DNA of 64,000 nucleotides. Origin: Saprospiraceae bacterium (GTDB taxonomy: Bacteria; Bacteroidota; Bacteroidia; Chitinophagales; Saprospiraceae). The translations under genes were made by a program, and so were the position numbers. Positions 35,987 through 44,801 of this stretch are shown piece by piece (within the stretch, counting starts at the first letter, position 1; each line of letters starts with the position of its first letter). Under the pieces are notes generated by a model. It worked only from the letters and a program-made list of their open reading frames with translations. It searched no databases and was not told the origin of the DNA. Location of the stretch: NCBI GenBank assembly GCA_020631355.1, contig JAHDHL010000002.1, positions 131,703-195,702 on the forward strand, read 5' to 3'.

Positions 35987-36625
35987 ATTTTTGGTTTTTT
36001 GATTCTTACGCTCCCGAACATATTAGCAATAACTAATATACCACAAAAAACGCTTTCACTTTCCTTCTTAATTTCCTACTCCACCATTTTATTTCTTGCT
36101 TCGAAAATGTCACAAATATTATACGTGATTTTTTGACTAATATTATTCCTAATTTTAATAAGATAGGTCAAATTGCCATTTTATGGCATCAGATAACGAT
36201 ATTTTATCATAAATAAAGTATTTTTAATATTATCAATATAATTATTTAAATTAATGATTATAAGCACTTTATGATAAAATATTTAACACAATTGATATGA
36301 ATTATCATATTAATAATTAATTTCAACTGTAACACTTCTCTGTCACTTAAAATCAGGCATCTAGTTAAATTAAATGCCATAAAATTTGACAATGGCTTTC
36401 ATTCGTATCTATATTTAAAACATATTTAATTCACAAACATGATTGAATAGCCAAAGTGAATTAAACTTTTACACGACATACTTTATACCCGCACTAATTT
36501 TAACCCTGGTTGATTTACCAGCGATCTGACTAGAAATATAATGTCTGTTCACACCCCCTCCCTTTAACTATTATATTTCGTTTCAGTAGCTCATTATTGT
36601 TGATTCTTTAAAATCACAAGCTACT
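35987..36625. other. Long AT-rich intergenic region with nested inverted repeats
   Basis: Over 600 bases of strongly AT-rich DNA between divergent genes. It has no credible frame. It contains a large nested inverted repeat (36167-36390) described separately. Promoters for the subtilase and for the glucosaminidase must lie here. Confidence 0.6.
36167..36390. repeat. Nested AT-rich inverted repeats
   Basis: The inner pair is ATATTTTATCATAAA at 36199-36213 and its exact complement at 36268-36282 (15 bp, 54-base loop). The outer pair is GTCAAATT plus TTATGGCAT at 36167-36189 and complement ATGCCATAAAATTTGAC at 36374-36390 (17 bp with a 6-base bulge). A short palindrome TGCCATTTTATGGCA is part of the left outer arm. 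The layout could form a cruciform or serve as repressor or nucleoid-protein sites. Confidence 0.55.
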
Positions 36626-37582
36626 ATGAGAACCATAACTAACCTAGTGTTGATGATGATGCCATTACTGGCATGGGGGGCACCTCAAAGCGATGCTACT
36701 GTTTTCTTTACTCGCTTTGCTGAGATTGCCCAGAATGAAATGAAAAGGAATGACATTCCTGCAAGTATCAAGTTAGGCCAAGCGGCTTTGGAATCCGGAT
36801 TCGGAAAGTCTGAATTAGCTGTCAATGCCAATAATTACTTCGGTATCAAATGCAGATCCAATAAGGACTGTACCTCCTCCACCTACATGCTAAAGGATGA
36901 TGACTACAATGCAGAGGGTGAACTAATCCACTCTGAATTCATGGCATTCGAAGACCCCAAGGAGTCTTTCCTGATGCATACCCAATTCCTCAAGAGTAAT
37001 ATGGGCCGATATGGCAAACTATTCGACTTGGCCAAGGACGATTATATCGGATGGGCCAATGGTTTGCAGGAAGCGGGATATGCCACAGCCCAGGATTATG
37101 CTGAGAACCTGATTAAGTTGATAGAAAAATACCAATTATACAAGTATGACCAACAGGTCATGAACAACAGTACTTCCTATGTTTCCAAAGTGGATGCATT
37201 GAACAATTTGGCTTCCATTGCGCAGCCATCCAATCCCGTCAAGGAGGAAACCATTAGTATCTCAGAGCAGGAATCATTCGGTAGTGAGTCCATAGCGGAT
37301 TACACACCCGCCGGAATGAATACCACGACAACCGATAGCTTCACTGCTCCTGAAAATCCTAAGGCTTCGGCTTTCGCTATGGTTTCCCATACGACCACCT
37401 CCAACGATACGAAGAAAGATATGTACAATCAGAACTTCGGAAGTGAGGATGTATCGGATTATGTTCCTGAGTCCTACAAGGAGATTTTTGAGGAAGAAAC
37501 TGAGAAAGGAGCTTCTGCTTATTCAAAACTGAACGATCTTCCAAGCAAAAAAATGATTGGAGGAGGATCCCAACCAAGGTAA
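36626..37582 (+). CDS. Exported glucosaminidase (GH73-type) peptidoglycan hydrolase
   Basis: 318 residues. Signal peptide MRTITNLVLMMMPLLAWGAP. Residues about 25-175 are a glucosaminidase domain: IPASIKLGQAALESGFGKSE with the catalytic Glu, VNANNYFGIKCRSNKDC, then NGLQEAGYATAQDYAENLIK. The remaining 140 residues are Ser/Thr/Asn-rich without LysM repeats, ending MIGGGSQPR. It probably cuts the glycan backbone in the periplasm. It is a paralogue of the gene at 48273, sharing the same motifs, but that copy is anchored by an internal membrane helix. Single gene with a terminator 40 bases downstream. Confidence 0.87.
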   Translation: MRTITNLVLMMMPLLAWGAPQSDATVFFTRFAEIAQNEMKRNDIPASIKLGQAALESGFGKSELAVNANNYFGIKCRSNKDCTSSTYMLKDDDYNAEGELIHSEFMAFEDPKESFLMHTQFLKSNMGRYGKLFDLAKDDYIGWANGLQEAGYATAQDYAENLIKLIEKYQLYKYDQQVMNNSTSYVSKVDALNNLASIAQPSNPVKEETISISEQESFGSESIADYTPAGMNTTTTDSFTAPENPKASAFAMVSHTTTSNDTKKDMYNQNFGSEDVSDYVPESYKEIFEEETEKGASAYSKLNDLPSKKMIGGGSQPR

Positions 37583-37620
37583 ACACAAACTAAGAATAGG
37601 GATTTAAAGGTTAGTTATTT

Positions 37621-37657
37621 GAGGCTGTCCGCAATGTGCGGGCAGCCTCTTTGTTTT
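37621..37657 (+). terminator. Terminator of the glucosaminidase gene
   Basis: 13-bp stem GAGGCTGTCCGCA / TGCGGGCAGCCTC with one T-G pair, 3-base loop, tail TTTGTTTT. Confidence 0.88.
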
Positions 37658-37743
37658 ACAGGCAAATAATATCCGACAGACTATCGTATGATTACATGAT
37701 AATGAAATTTGTGTAACTTCAACCATCTTGTTAACATCCATCA

Positions 37744-38496
37744 ATGAAAAATCAACCAAAGCGGTTGGGTTGGTTGGATTTTATCCAATGGGCCTACCAA
37801 GATACATTCGGTACTACCTATTCCTCCGAGGATAAGAGCCGGCTCTATGATGAGATGGCCAAGCAGTTCTTCCACAGGAATCGGCTGGCTACCTATATCG
37901 GAAATAAGATATTGGAATATTTTCCAGCCCAACAGCCCCGGATATGGGAAAGGGCTGCAGGGAGTGGCATCATTACCGAACACCTTTACCAAAGGGGACT
38001 GACCCGGATTCGTGCTTCGGATTTGAGTGAATCCCAGTTATTGGTACTCAAGGAAAAAATGGAGGATATTGAAATTGCCATTGAGGATTTCAACGAATTG
38101 GTTCCTGATGTGAATGATCGGAGTGTGGATGTCATTTTCCAAGTAGGTGCCACACGATTCATGAGCCAACAAGGCCAAATCAATTATATCATCGAAGCTG
38201 CCCGAACCCTAAAGGATGGTGGTATTGTCATATGGCCCATCATGTGGGCTGAAGTTCCGTTGGCTTGGTTCAGAAAAGGGAAAGGCCCCAGAACTTTGAG
38301 TTGGAATATTGCCCGATTATTGCGCCAAAATGGTTTTGAAATCGTGGAAGCACCCATTGTGTGGCATGGGAGAATGCTATTACTGACCTCAAGGTTGATG
38401 ATTGCAAGAAAAACAGCGGAGGATGGAAGAACATCGAGTTCGAAAAAGAGCAAGAAGTGGCTATATTTGGATTCTTCCTATGTTTCAAGCCCCTGA
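37744..38496 (+). CDS. SAM-dependent methyltransferase-like protein
   Basis: 250 residues. A class I methyltransferase fold is suggested by RIWERAAGSGIITEHLYQRG (glycine-rich loop, with E-x-A-x-G-S-G instead of the common D-x-G-x-G-x-G), RIRASDLSESQLLVLKEKME (second strand acidic residue) and a late segment ARTLKDGGIVIWPIMWAEVP. No signal peptide. The substrate is unknown. It stands before pssA without a terminator between them, so co-transcription is possible, though pssA has its own promoter-like box. Confidence 0.75.
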   Translation: MKNQPKRLGWLDFIQWAYQDTFGTTYSSEDKSRLYDEMAKQFFHRNRLATYIGNKILEYFPAQQPRIWERAAGSGIITEHLYQRGLTRIRASDLSESQLLVLKEKMEDIEIAIEDFNELVPDVNDRSVDVIFQVGATRFMSQQGQINYIIEAARTLKDGGIVIWPIMWAEVPLAWFRKGKGPRTLSWNIARLLRQNGFEIVEAPIVWHGRMLLLTSRLMIARKTAEDGRTSSSKKSKKWLYLDSSYVSSP

Positions 38497-38521
38497 CATT
38501 ACTCACAAATCAATAAATCCC

Positions 38522-38529
38522 TACCTTTG
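38522..38529 (+). promoter_or_regulatory. Putative -7 promoter box upstream of pssA
   Basis: TACCTTTG matches TAnnTTTG; a TTA word lies 20 bases upstream. The ATG of pssA is about 105 bases downstream. Confidence 0.4.
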
Positions 38530-38634
38530 TAACCAATGTAAGGTAAATGCCTTATAACCGATATGTTTTTTAGGCATACATTTTCAGGTCATATTCACCT
38601 GTGATGCCATAATTCAAATACCGTTTGGTATAAC

Positions 38635-39363
38635 ATGAAGAAATCCCTCATACCCAACATCATTACCATTACTAACCTGCTTTGCGGATGTATTGCCATT
38701 GTTTGTGTTTCCAATGAATGGTACAATCTGGCATTTGTCGTTTTTGTCGTTGCGGGAATAGCAGACCTGATGGATGGAATCGTGGCCCGGGCCCTGGGTG
38801 TTTCTTCTGAAATAGGAAAGCAATTGGATTCCTTGGCTGATATGGTTAGTTTCGGTGTAGCTCCGGGTGCCATACTATTCAGCCTATTAGCCAAATCCTG
38901 GTATGGTGACCAAGGATGGAATGAATACTTCCCTTGGCTGGCCTTGCCCGGTTTCCTATTGACAGGCTTTGCAGCCTACCGATTGGGGAAATTCAATATA
39001 GATACCAGACAAACAGAGGAATTCAGAGGTTTGGCCACTCCTGCAGCCACGGTATATGTGGTAGGTATCATGATGGCATTCCAACAGGATTTCATGGGTG
39101 TATCCCAATTGATACTCAATCCCGGATTCCTTTATACATCCATATTGATTCTTAGTATCCTGATGGTTAGTGATATCAGGATGTTCAGTTTCAAAATCAA
39201 GAACGCAAAATGGAAAGGGAACGAACTCAGGTACAGCTTCCTGATAGTAGGAATATCAGGTTTATTCGTTTTCCAATATCTTGGTTTTTCCTTGGCAGTG
39301 ATACTATATGTGGTGCTATCCCTCATATTCACGCACAGGAAAGCGGCACTTTCTACTTCTTAA
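38635..39363 (+). CDS. pssA: CDP-diacylglycerol-serine O-phosphatidyltransferase
   Basis: Makes phosphatidylserine, precursor of phosphatidylethanolamine, in the inner membrane. The CDP-alcohol phosphotransferase signature is complete: DLMDGIVARALGVSSEIGKQ followed by LDSLADMVSFG (D-G-x2-A-R-x8-G-x3-D-x3-D). About seven membrane helices, 242 residues, N-terminus MKKSLIPNIITITNLLCG typical of bacterial PssA type II. The partner decarboxylase is not in the window. Confidence 0.95.
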   Translation: MKKSLIPNIITITNLLCGCIAIVCVSNEWYNLAFVVFVVAGIADLMDGIVARALGVSSEIGKQLDSLADMVSFGVAPGAILFSLLAKSWYGDQGWNEYFPWLALPGFLLTGFAAYRLGKFNIDTRQTEEFRGLATPAATVYVVGIMMAFQQDFMGVSQLILNPGFLYTSILILSILMVSDIRMFSFKIKNAKWKGNELRYSFLIVGISGLFVFQYLGFSLAVILYVVLSLIFTHRKAALSTS

Positions 39364-39419
39364 AGAAAAGGGATTGGCATCTTTCTGACCAAAAGGTGTG
39401 GTTTTACAAGTTCTTATCT

Positions 39420-39427
39420 TAATTTTG
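39420..39427 (+). promoter_or_regulatory. Putative -7 promoter box upstream of purS
   Basis: TAATTTTG matches TAnnTTTG, 43 bases before the purS ATG. The -33 element is weak. Confidence 0.45.
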
Positions 39428-39470
39428 CGCACTCATTCATATTTGAATTCTATTTAAAGCCATTTTCAAG

Positions 39471-39722
39471 ATGAAATTCAAAGCAGACATCAATATCATG
39501 CCCCTAAAGGAATTGTTGGACCCACAAGGAAAGACAGTAGGTAAGAACATGGGCAACATCGGTATCACAGGTATTGAGAATGTTCGAATCGGAAAGCATA
39601 TCGAACTACTCATCGAAGCCAATGATGAGGCAGCTGCCAAGGAAAAATTGGAAACTGCTTGTAAGAAATTGCTTTGTAATGTGGTAATGGAATCCTATTC
39701 CTACACCCTTTCCCCAGCCTAA
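39471..39722 (+). CDS. purS: Phosphoribosylformylglycinamidine synthase subunit PurS
   Basis: Small bridging subunit of the PurLQS amidotransferase of purine synthesis. 83 residues, normal for PurS: MKFKADINIMPLKELLDPQG then KTVGKNMGNIGITGIENVRI, AKEKLETACKKLLCNVVMES, ending YSYTLSPA. PurL and PurQ are not nearby, so the complex is encoded at scattered loci. Fifteen bases separate it from rsmI; likely one transcript. Confidence 0.92.
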   Translation: MKFKADINIMPLKELLDPQGKTVGKNMGNIGITGIENVRIGKHIELLIEANDEAAAKEKLETACKKLLCNVVMESYSYTLSPA

Positions 39723-39736
39723 ACATAGCTTAGCCG

Positions 39737-40402
39737 ATGTTGTATCTCGTACCAACTCCCATCGGCAATCTCGATGACATCACCCTGCGGTCCATCAAGG
39801 TACTGCAGACTGTCCAACTGATTCTCGCAGAGGACACCCGTACTTCGAAGAAGTTACTCAATCATCTTGGGATAGATACCCCATTGCGTTCGTATCATGC
39901 CCACAATGAACACAAGGTGCTGGATGATTTGATACAACAATTATCCGGTGGTGCCGAAATGGCATTGATAACGGATGCCGGCAGTCCCGGTATCTCAGAC
40001 CCTGGTTTTCTTTTGGTTAGGGCATGTGTTTCTGAGGGAATCCCCATTACTCCCCTACCCGGTGCAACAGCATTCGTACCCGCCCTGACTGCTTCCGGTA
40101 TTCCTTGTGACAAATTCTATTTCGAGGGATTTCTCCCTCACAAGAAAGGAAGGCAAACCCGCTTGAAATTCTTGGCTGAATTACCCTGTACCTTTGTCTT
40201 GTACGAATCCCCATATAGATTGGTCAAGGCATTACAGCAATTGGGTGAACATTGTGGAAATGACAGAATAGCATGTGTGGGAAGGGAACTCACCAAGATG
40301 CATGAGGAAATCAAAACGGATTCATTGGAGGCACTCGCAAAATATTTTTCCAAGGGAACGGTAAAGGGAGAACTCGTAATTGTAGTATCAGGGAAGTCCT
40401 AA
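39737..40402 (+). CDS. rsmI: 16S rRNA (cytidine-1402 2'-O)-methyltransferase
   Basis: Tetrapyrrole-methylase-fold enzyme that methylates C1402 of 16S rRNA. The N-terminus MLYLVPTPIGNLDDITLRSI, the motifs ILAEDTRTSKKLL, LITDAGSPGISDPGF, PLPGATAFVPALTASGIP and FYFEGFLPHKKGRQ, and EREL-like CVGRELTKMHEE are all family signatures. 221 residues: shorter than many RsmI proteins, which carry about 50 further C-terminal residues, but common in Bacteroidota. Confidence 0.95.
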   Translation: MLYLVPTPIGNLDDITLRSIKVLQTVQLILAEDTRTSKKLLNHLGIDTPLRSYHAHNEHKVLDDLIQQLSGGAEMALITDAGSPGISDPGFLLVRACVSEGIPITPLPGATAFVPALTASGIPCDKFYFEGFLPHKKGRQTRLKFLAELPCTFVLYESPYRLVKALQQLGEHCGNDRIACVGRELTKMHEEIKTDSLEALAKYFSKGTVKGELVIVVSGKS

Positions 40403-40763
40403 AATCATTTTGATAAAACTTTAACAAATGTGGTGGATTCCCATATGATGAGTAACCACCTCATTATACTGACAATAAACATCAGTCATCATTCCTATAT
40501 AAAAATAATTGGGTGCCGTGGCTTGTCACAATTCACTCTTTCGTTAATAAATGGGTATATTTACAACTGTTGGAAAGGTATTTATAACCTAACTCACTTC
40601 CCCTTTAATTTTCCCCTTTTAATCATGTAATTTGTTTCAATGGATGTGTTCAAGCGCATATCCATGATGGTTTATATTTTCGGACATGCTTGACTTAAAC
40701 GCGCTATAAACACCCGATACTTTTATTCCGGAACATGCTGAATTGATTCCCCCCTCCCCTTTA
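40403..40763. other. Intergenic region without visible gene
   Basis: About 360 AT-rich bases between convergent rsmI and the flippase gene. No clear terminator hairpin or small gene is visible; short frames there lack family signals. Confidence 0.4.
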
Positions 40764-42101
40764 TTATCCCAGAATGGTTGCATTGATATTCATTTTCCTC
40801 TTGATGAAAATGGCCAATAATATCTGGAAAGTAACCAATCCCATGCAAGTTGAAATTGCTGCTCCTGTAATACCATAAATAGGGATGAGTAACCAGAGTC
40901 CGATGGTCAGGATTCCTATCTGTATCAAAAGTGCAAGATTATTGTGTTTTTCCATGCCTGTCATCATCATCAAAACACCCAATGGCCCCACAAATGAGGC
41001 AATCAACTTACCCAATCCAAGTATGAGTAGGGGAATATAACTATCAACATACCCTGCACCGAACCATCCTAGTATCCATTTGCCAAAAATGACAAAACCA
41101 AGGAAAATCAGAAGTGTCATGGCGAATACGGCTCTTGTCGCATTGGTGAATAGGGATTGTAGGGCATCATGATTGCCCTGACTATGGAATTTGGAATATA
41201 ATGGTGCGATGCTATGACTGATAATAATGTAGGGGAACACTGCTATATCCGCATATTTGAGGGCCACATTATAATATCCTGCCTCTGTATTACCCATCAG
41301 GCTACCTACTGCAAGAACATCCAATCTTATACTGAGCATGAATAACAACCCTGCAATGGTAAAGTGAAATGACCGGCTCGTCCATTCTTTCCAATCCATT
41401 CCTGACGAAGTATCGGATTGCATCCTGTCCCGATTTCGGAATACCAAATATGAGGCATATGCCAGTGCCAATCCGAATGCGAATACATTGGCCCAAACAT
41501 AGCTACTGATATCCGATTCCTTGCCCATGTACCAGAAAAACAGGATGGCCAAAATCAAACCTATGGGTTTGGCCAATTTTTCGGCAGTTTGTCCCAAAAC
41601 TACCTTCTTGATACCTCTCATATAGGCTTGTTGGGCTACCATGAAAGCTCCGAGCATAATACCGGGCAAGGAGATATTGAAGTAGCAGGCATTATTGGAT
41701 AAACCCGGAATATTTCCGTAATTGACAAGAATTGCAAAGACCAATACCACAGTAGAACTGGATAACAACACCATCAGATTCGTCCAGAGATAGGTACTCC
41801 GAACCATGGATTTGAGTCCCTTTGCCTCGTAAATGGGAATTTGCTTGACCAGCAGCACATCCGATCCGAATGATGCCAATATGAATAATACTGCTACCCA
41901 ATTAAAGATTTGGGAATAGGTACCATAGGCTTCCTCCCCTCCTACCCTTGCAATGAGAATCTGGGTACCAAACACAAGAATGATGGAAACCAATTGAACC
42001 CAAGCATTCCCCATAGACCCCTTGAATGCAAACTTTTTGGTAGAGGCATCCATTCCTCTACCAAAAAGTTTTTGTATGGTATTCCTAATCTCTTGAAGCA
42101 C
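40764..42101 (-). CDS. Polysaccharide or lipid flippase (MATE/Wzx-type)
   Basis: 445 residues with about 12-14 membrane helices. The start is GTG at 42101 (LQEIRNTIQKLFGRGMDAST), or ATG 42053 sixteen codons later. AFKGSMGNAWVQLVSIILVF and ILIARVGGEEAYGTYSQIFN match the first helices of the polysaccharide biosynthesis flippase family; FIKRKMN ends the protein. It would flip lipid-linked sugars across the inner membrane. No glycosyltransferase genes are adjacent, so the substrate is unknown. Confidence 0.85.
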   Translation of the reverse strand: MLQEIRNTIQKLFGRGMDASTKKFAFKGSMGNAWVQLVSIILVFGTQILIARVGGEEAYGTYSQIFNWVAVLFILASFGSDVLLVKQIPIYEAKGLKSMVRSTYLWTNLMVLLSSSTVVLVFAILVNYGNIPGLSNNACYFNISLPGIMLGAFMVAQQAYMRGIKKVVLGQTAEKLAKPIGLILAILFFWYMGKESDISSYVWANVFAFGLALAYASYLVFRNRDRMQSDTSSGMDWKEWTSRSFHFTIAGLLFMLSIRLDVLAVGSLMGNTEAGYYNVALKYADIAVFPYIIISHSIAPLYSKFHSQGNHDALQSLFTNATRAVFAMTLLIFLGFVIFGKWILGWFGAGYVDSYIPLLILGLGKLIASFVGPLGVLMMMTGMEKHNNLALLIQIGILTIGLWLLIPIYGITGAAISTCMGLVTFQILLAIFIKRKMNINATILG

Positions 42102-42215
42102 TTTGGCAAGTTACATATAATGAACTGATTTTGGCTCATTCCAACTATCGGAATCAATGCCTACCCAAGACCGCCAGGTATACCAACCCATGTATAAGAT
42201 TCAAAGATATAGATG

Positions 42216-44537
42216 CTAATAGCCATTATTAATAATGACAATCTTATGAATTTCATTCATTCCATTGGATTGTACATGCAGGAAATAGGTTCCACTGGTT
42301 AATTTCTCCAATCTTATATCCTTTTGTCCCTCAGCAATAATAGGAACATTCGTGTCACTTCCATACAACCTCCCATCCATGGAATACAATGCATAATCAA
42401 CCAAGGCATCCTCCGTCGTATTGTTGTAGAGATAGAAGTTGCCCGGATTGGGATTGGGGGCTACGAACCAATTATTCGGATTTTCATTGTCTTCCCCACA
42501 ACTGAATCCATAATACTCCTGTTCAAAGTAATCCCTGATGTGTGTATCCATAATACATGGCCTATTCTCCAGATATAATCTGATAAAGAAATCCACTTTT
42601 TCCTCCCATTCCTCTAAACTCTCTGTATAATCCCATCTTTCGATATAACGTTCCATTTCATCCTCATACAAGGCAATTACATCATCCAGTTTGGCAAATG
42701 TTTTCTCAACAGAAAAATCCCCCGCCAGCATTTCTGCGAACCGATCCAAAAAAGCGGTCCTAAATCCCTCATTCTCCAGTAAACGCCTGAACAACAATGT
42801 AGAAGAAGGTGGATTGGGCCAACCTACAGATTCGTCATTCAATGTACTATGCTCCATCATATTATAACGGGCATCTCCAAACCCTTGGTCGATATCGAAG
42901 AAAATCCATCGCCATTTCCCGCCGTTGGCAGGTTTCCATATTTTCTGGTTATTCAATGGCCAATCATAATTATTCAGAAATATTTCCGCAATCTGATAAT
43001 CAATGTAATTACTGATATCCATTCGGTCTGCCACCCATTGATAGTGCGCATCCATAGATAGGTCATTCTCCGATACATAGGAAATCAATGCCAGATAGTC
43101 CTCATTCTCCCAAGTATTGACAATGATAACATCCTCTGGATCCAAGTCATGATGTGCTGCGATGTAGTATTCATCCACTCTTTCCCTAATGGTGTGTATT
43201 CCCCAATATTCTCCATTGAGAAATACCACGGCAGGCTGGTAATCCATAAAATCCAAATCCATATCCCGTACCAACTCATGGGCCAGTACATCATTGATCA
43301 GGGTATTGAACTTAGCTCCCATTGGGCTTCTTAAAATGAGTCTCTTGTACGAATCCAATTCCCTACCCGGAAATACATTATAATCGAAGTACTTATCACC
43401 ATATTCTTCCCTTGCATACAAGCGGAGTGATTTCTGTGGAGCCATCCTTGAGTATCCACCATTGATACGGACACCTGCGTCTTGTTCCATTACCAATTCC
43501 CCCTCGGTAGTCAGGTATGATATATGAATGGGTCTTTCCCATTCTGCTCCCCTGTTCTGATAATTGCCCGTATGATGGGGCGATGTCATATCAAAGGCCT
43601 GGCCCGGCACATATATTCCTGATTCATCATCAAAGAAATTCTTCGAAGTCGTAACCAATGAAACCAGAGGCATAGAGAACTTGGTATTTATCAAACTATC
43701 TACCCAATAAGTATGGGAATAAATGGGACTTGTTCGGATACCATTCCTGAAAGTGGCGTATCTGAGAACGTGTGCTTTTTCCACTTCATCATTCGGAGGT
43801 ACCCAAAATAGGTGATTGGTCAAATCCATGGATGGGGCTGATGGAATTTCAGAAATCAGATTGGGTTTGGAATAGGTATATCCGAAAGACTGGTCGCCCG
43901 TCCAGATTTCAGAGCTGCCTTTGGGTTCACTTCCATCCGTTGTATAGTGAACCGGGTCATCGAAAGTAGCAGTAATCACTTGGGAAAATGGGGCAGTATA
44001 AAAACCGGTCTCATGGCTAAATTCCAATGCATTATTAAAATTGTTGGACCCCAAAGGGCTATTCCTATTCAAGGTGACTGGATACCCCATCCCATCCGGA
44101 ATCTTACCGAAAGATTGGTTGGCTACCAATGGTACGGCAGGGATGTGATCTATCCAATTTCCGACATCATCGGAAAGGATGACGATTTCGCCTGATGATG
44201 AAATCTTGAAATTGGTGTGTAATTCTCCTTGGTCCTTATTTTTTCCTGAGGCGAATACCAATAAAAAACCATGGGGCGGCAAAGTCAAATTAGGAATTTC
44301 CCATTTCAATGGGGCATTCTCATCATCTGAGAGATAAAGGTTTTCAAGGGAAACAGGAACATCAGAGGTGTTATACAATTCAATCCAATCACTAAAACTT
44401 CCATCTTCATCAGCAATGACACTTTCATTATCAGACATGATTTCGTTAATAACTACGGATTGCGAAAATGATAAAAAGGATAGGAATAGCATTGTAGTGG
44501 AAAGCACCACACATGCGGATCTTTTAGGAGTTACCAT
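42216..44537 (-). CDS. CotH kinase-like protein with lamin-tail domain and T9SS type A tail
   Basis: 773 residues. Signal peptide VLSTTMLFLSFLSFSQS. Residues about 28-150 are a lamin-tail domain (VVINEIMSDNESVIADEDGS, DWIELYNTSD). A chitobiase-like Ig segment follows (VITATFDDPVHYTTDGSEPK). About residues 330-620 are CotH: INGGYSRMAPQKSLRLYARE, AVFLNGEYWGIHTIRERVDE and WRWIFFDIDQGFGD, where the last holds the metal-binding Asp pair of this atypical protein kinase family. The C-terminus APNPNPGNFYLYN to HKIVIINNGY is a type A sorting domain. Expected on or outside the cell surface. Confidence 0.9.
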   Translation of the reverse strand: MVTPKRSACVVLSTTMLFLSFLSFSQSVVINEIMSDNESVIADEDGSFSDWIELYNTSDVPVSLENLYLSDDENAPLKWEIPNLTLPPHGFLLVFASGKNKDQGELHTNFKISSSGEIVILSDDVGNWIDHIPAVPLVANQSFGKIPDGMGYPVTLNRNSPLGSNNFNNALEFSHETGFYTAPFSQVITATFDDPVHYTTDGSEPKGSSEIWTGDQSFGYTYSKPNLISEIPSAPSMDLTNHLFWVPPNDEVEKAHVLRYATFRNGIRTSPIYSHTYWVDSLINTKFSMPLVSLVTTSKNFFDDESGIYVPGQAFDMTSPHHTGNYQNRGAEWERPIHISYLTTEGELVMEQDAGVRINGGYSRMAPQKSLRLYAREEYGDKYFDYNVFPGRELDSYKRLILRSPMGAKFNTLINDVLAHELVRDMDLDFMDYQPAVVFLNGEYWGIHTIRERVDEYYIAAHHDLDPEDVIIVNTWENEDYLALISYVSENDLSMDAHYQWVADRMDISNYIDYQIAEIFLNNYDWPLNNQKIWKPANGGKWRWIFFDIDQGFGDARYNMMEHSTLNDESVGWPNPPSSTLLFRRLLENEGFRTAFLDRFAEMLAGDFSVEKTFAKLDDVIALYEDEMERYIERWDYTESLEEWEEKVDFFIRLYLENRPCIMDTHIRDYFEQEYYGFSCGEDNENPNNWFVAPNPNPGNFYLYNNTTEDALVDYALYSMDGRLYGSDTNVPIIAEGQKDIRLEKLTSGTYFLHVQSNGMNEIHKIVIINNGY

Positions 44538-44730
44538 CTTGAATTTCGTTAGGTTTTAAAGTTATATCAAGCAGGGAGGAATACTATTTCTTGGAATTAA
44601 TGGACATCCTATCCTGTGATTGTTTTCAAATGGATAACGCCCTAAAAAAGAATTTGTATGCAAATGTTAAAAATTTTAAGATTTAGGAGTTTTGGATATC
44701 CAAGAGAATTGAATCCTTATTCATCCGTTC

Positions 44731-44782
44731 TAAACGAAACATCCCGAATTTCCTTAATAGGAAATTCGGGATGTTTCGTTTA
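44731..44782 (-). terminator. Perfect 23-bp hairpin after the exported amidotransferase-fold gene
   Basis: Arms of 23 bases, TAAACGAAACATCCCGAATT plus TCC and exact complement, loop TTAATA. It lies 20 bases past the stop of the minus-strand gene at 44802. No long T tract follows on either strand, so it may act as an mRNA 3'-end stabiliser or an unusual terminator. Confidence 0.7.
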
Positions 44783-44801
44783 TACCATTCATGGAAAAGA
44801 A

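Noticed and set aside
40430-40630. Small plus-strand frame in the gap after rsmI
   Set aside because: 66 codons with no signal, no domain and codon usage unlike the neighbouring genes; left as intergenic.
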